From JAEWSN01 sp038249175 (GTDB taxonomy: Bacteria > Bacillota > Clostridia > DSM-8532), in contig JBBRWP010000196.1 in assembly GCA_038249175.1 (NCBI GenBank), forward strand, positions 1-6,083: a stretch of DNA of 6,083 nt. Direction: 5' to 3'. The translations under genes and the position numbers were made by a program. The notes beneath the pieces were generated by a model that saw nothing but the letters and a program-made list of their open reading frames with translations, was not told the origin of the DNA and did not search any database. Positions 5,796-6,083 of the stretch are shown here, one piece after another (position 1 is the stretch's first letter; each line of letters opens with the position of its first letter).

Positions 5796-6050
5796 TTATT
5801 GCCAGTCCTTTCTCTTCGGGTATGTAGAAAACTTGCTGAAACTGCTGCGTATTTTCAGGAGTATACCCCATGCGTCCTCCATCGCGTTCGCACAAAGCCT
5901 ACTGAAACTGCTGCGCATTTTCAGATGTATACCCCATGCGTCTTCCATCGCGTTCACACAAAGCCTACTGAAACTGCTGTGTATTTTCAGATGTATACCC
6001 CATGCGTCCTCCATCGCGTTCGCACAAAGCCTACTGAAAATGCTGCGCAT
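5796..6050 (-). CDS. Possible 84-residue repeat protein or leader ORF upstream of dgoD
   Basis: An open frame made of three 22-residue repeats (form MRSSFSRLCANAMEDAWGIHLK, 22 residues per unit, with one Cys and one Trp in each) and an 18-residue unrelated end finishing KRKDWQ. AAGGAG (6062-6067) lies 11 bases before the ATG, and its TAA is 2 bases before the dgoD ATG, an arrangement suited to translational coupling that could compensate for dgoD's distant ribosome site. The protein has no signal peptide or recognised domain. The frame may be open merely because a 66-base unit without stops was duplicated, so a non-coding or leader role is equally plausible. Confidence 0.3.
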   Translation of the reverse strand: MRSIFSRLCANAMEDAWGIHLKIHSSFSRLCVNAMEDAWGIHLKMRSSFSRLCANAMEDAWGILLKIRSSFSKFSTYPKRKDWQ

Positions 6051-6060
6051 TTTCAGATGT
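5836..6060. repeat. 66-bp tandem repeat array upstream of dgoD (3 full copies plus a partial)
   Basis: Units at 5836-5901, 5902-5967 and 5968-6033, with a 27-base partial at 6034-6060; full units differ from each other at only 3-5 of 66 positions. On the minus strand each full unit holds a ribosome-site-like GGAGG (GGAAG in the middle copy), 4 bases, then ATG and a short frame MGYT.EN.QQFQ. Each unit also carries a near palindrome; in the partial copy it is perfect, CTGAAAATGC-TGC-GCATTTTCAG (6034-6056). Confidence 0.95.
5876..5880 (-). promoter_or_regulatory. Alternative ribosome site in the dgoD-proximal repeat
   Basis: GGAGG, then 4 bases, then ATG at 5871, which reads in frame into dgoD. 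In the other units the equivalent ATG meets TAG after 12 codons; here that TAG is replaced by CAA, so the frame continues. It could be the real dgoD start or a decoy copy. Confidence 0.4.
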
Positions 6061-6083
6061 TCTCCTTCATTTCAACCTGCAGT
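6053..6083 (-). CDS. Possible C-terminal end of an upstream gene
   Basis: At the right edge the minus strand has an open frame ending LQVEMKENI then TGA (6053-6055). Two bases separate this stop from the ATG of the 84-codon ORF, the same stop-AA-ATG layout seen between that ORF and dgoD. Only about 10 codons are visible, so this is a suggestion that the dgoD transcript continues from a gene outside the window. Confidence 0.22.
   Translation of the reverse strand, partial: LQVEMKENI

Noticed and set aside
5836..6060. CRISPR array
   Set aside because: The repeats are contiguous 66-bp units with no unique spacers, so this is a tandem minisatellite.

Overview
This 6,083-base window looks like the chromosome of a Bacillota (Firmicutes) bacterium, probably a Clostridia-type anaerobe. 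This rests on strong GGAGG-type ribosome sites, a TTG start, moderate GC with AT-rich intergenic DNA, and the style of the proteins; it is an inference, not a taxonomic match. It carries part of a sugar or sugar-acid catabolic locus with a DEAD-box RNA helicase gene in its middle.

Layout, left to right. Positions 1-929 (minus) hold a Gfo/Idh/MocA-family dehydrogenase whose 3' end lies outside the window. It overlaps by 4 bases (ATGA) the gene before it in the transcript, a sugar phosphate isomerase/epimerase-like TIM-barrel protein (926-2026, minus) with an unusual C-terminal tail made of 57-bp in-frame repeats. A long divergent intergenic region (2027-2847) follows. It has an AT-rich part with nested inverted repeats (about 2185-2445), a run of five back-to-back hairpins (2442-2610), and the leader of a DEAD-box helicase gene (2848-4404, plus, TTG start). 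Between convergent genes (4405-4635) lie a 130-bp inverted-repeat-bounded element, a possible 32-codon ORF and a weak AT-rich terminator candidate. D-galactonate dehydratase, dgoD (4636-5793, minus), is recognised with high confidence. Just upstream of it is a 66-bp tandem array (5836-6060) that repeats a ribosome site plus a 12-codon mini-ORF and is also open through all copies as an 84-codon ORF ending 2 bases before dgoD.

How the genes may work together: DgoD dehydrates D-galactonate to 2-keto-3-deoxy-galactonate. The dehydrogenase and epimerase-like protein probably oxidise and rearrange a related sugar or polyol, but their substrates cannot be read from sequence. The helicase is a housekeeping-type RNA remodelling protein with no obvious tie to the pathway.

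The most notable features are not protein families but repeat architectures: two large tandem arrays (57 and 66 bp) and a small 12-bp one, all with periods divisible by three, plus the hairpin array. No defence system, CRISPR array, transposase, rRNA or tRNA was seen.
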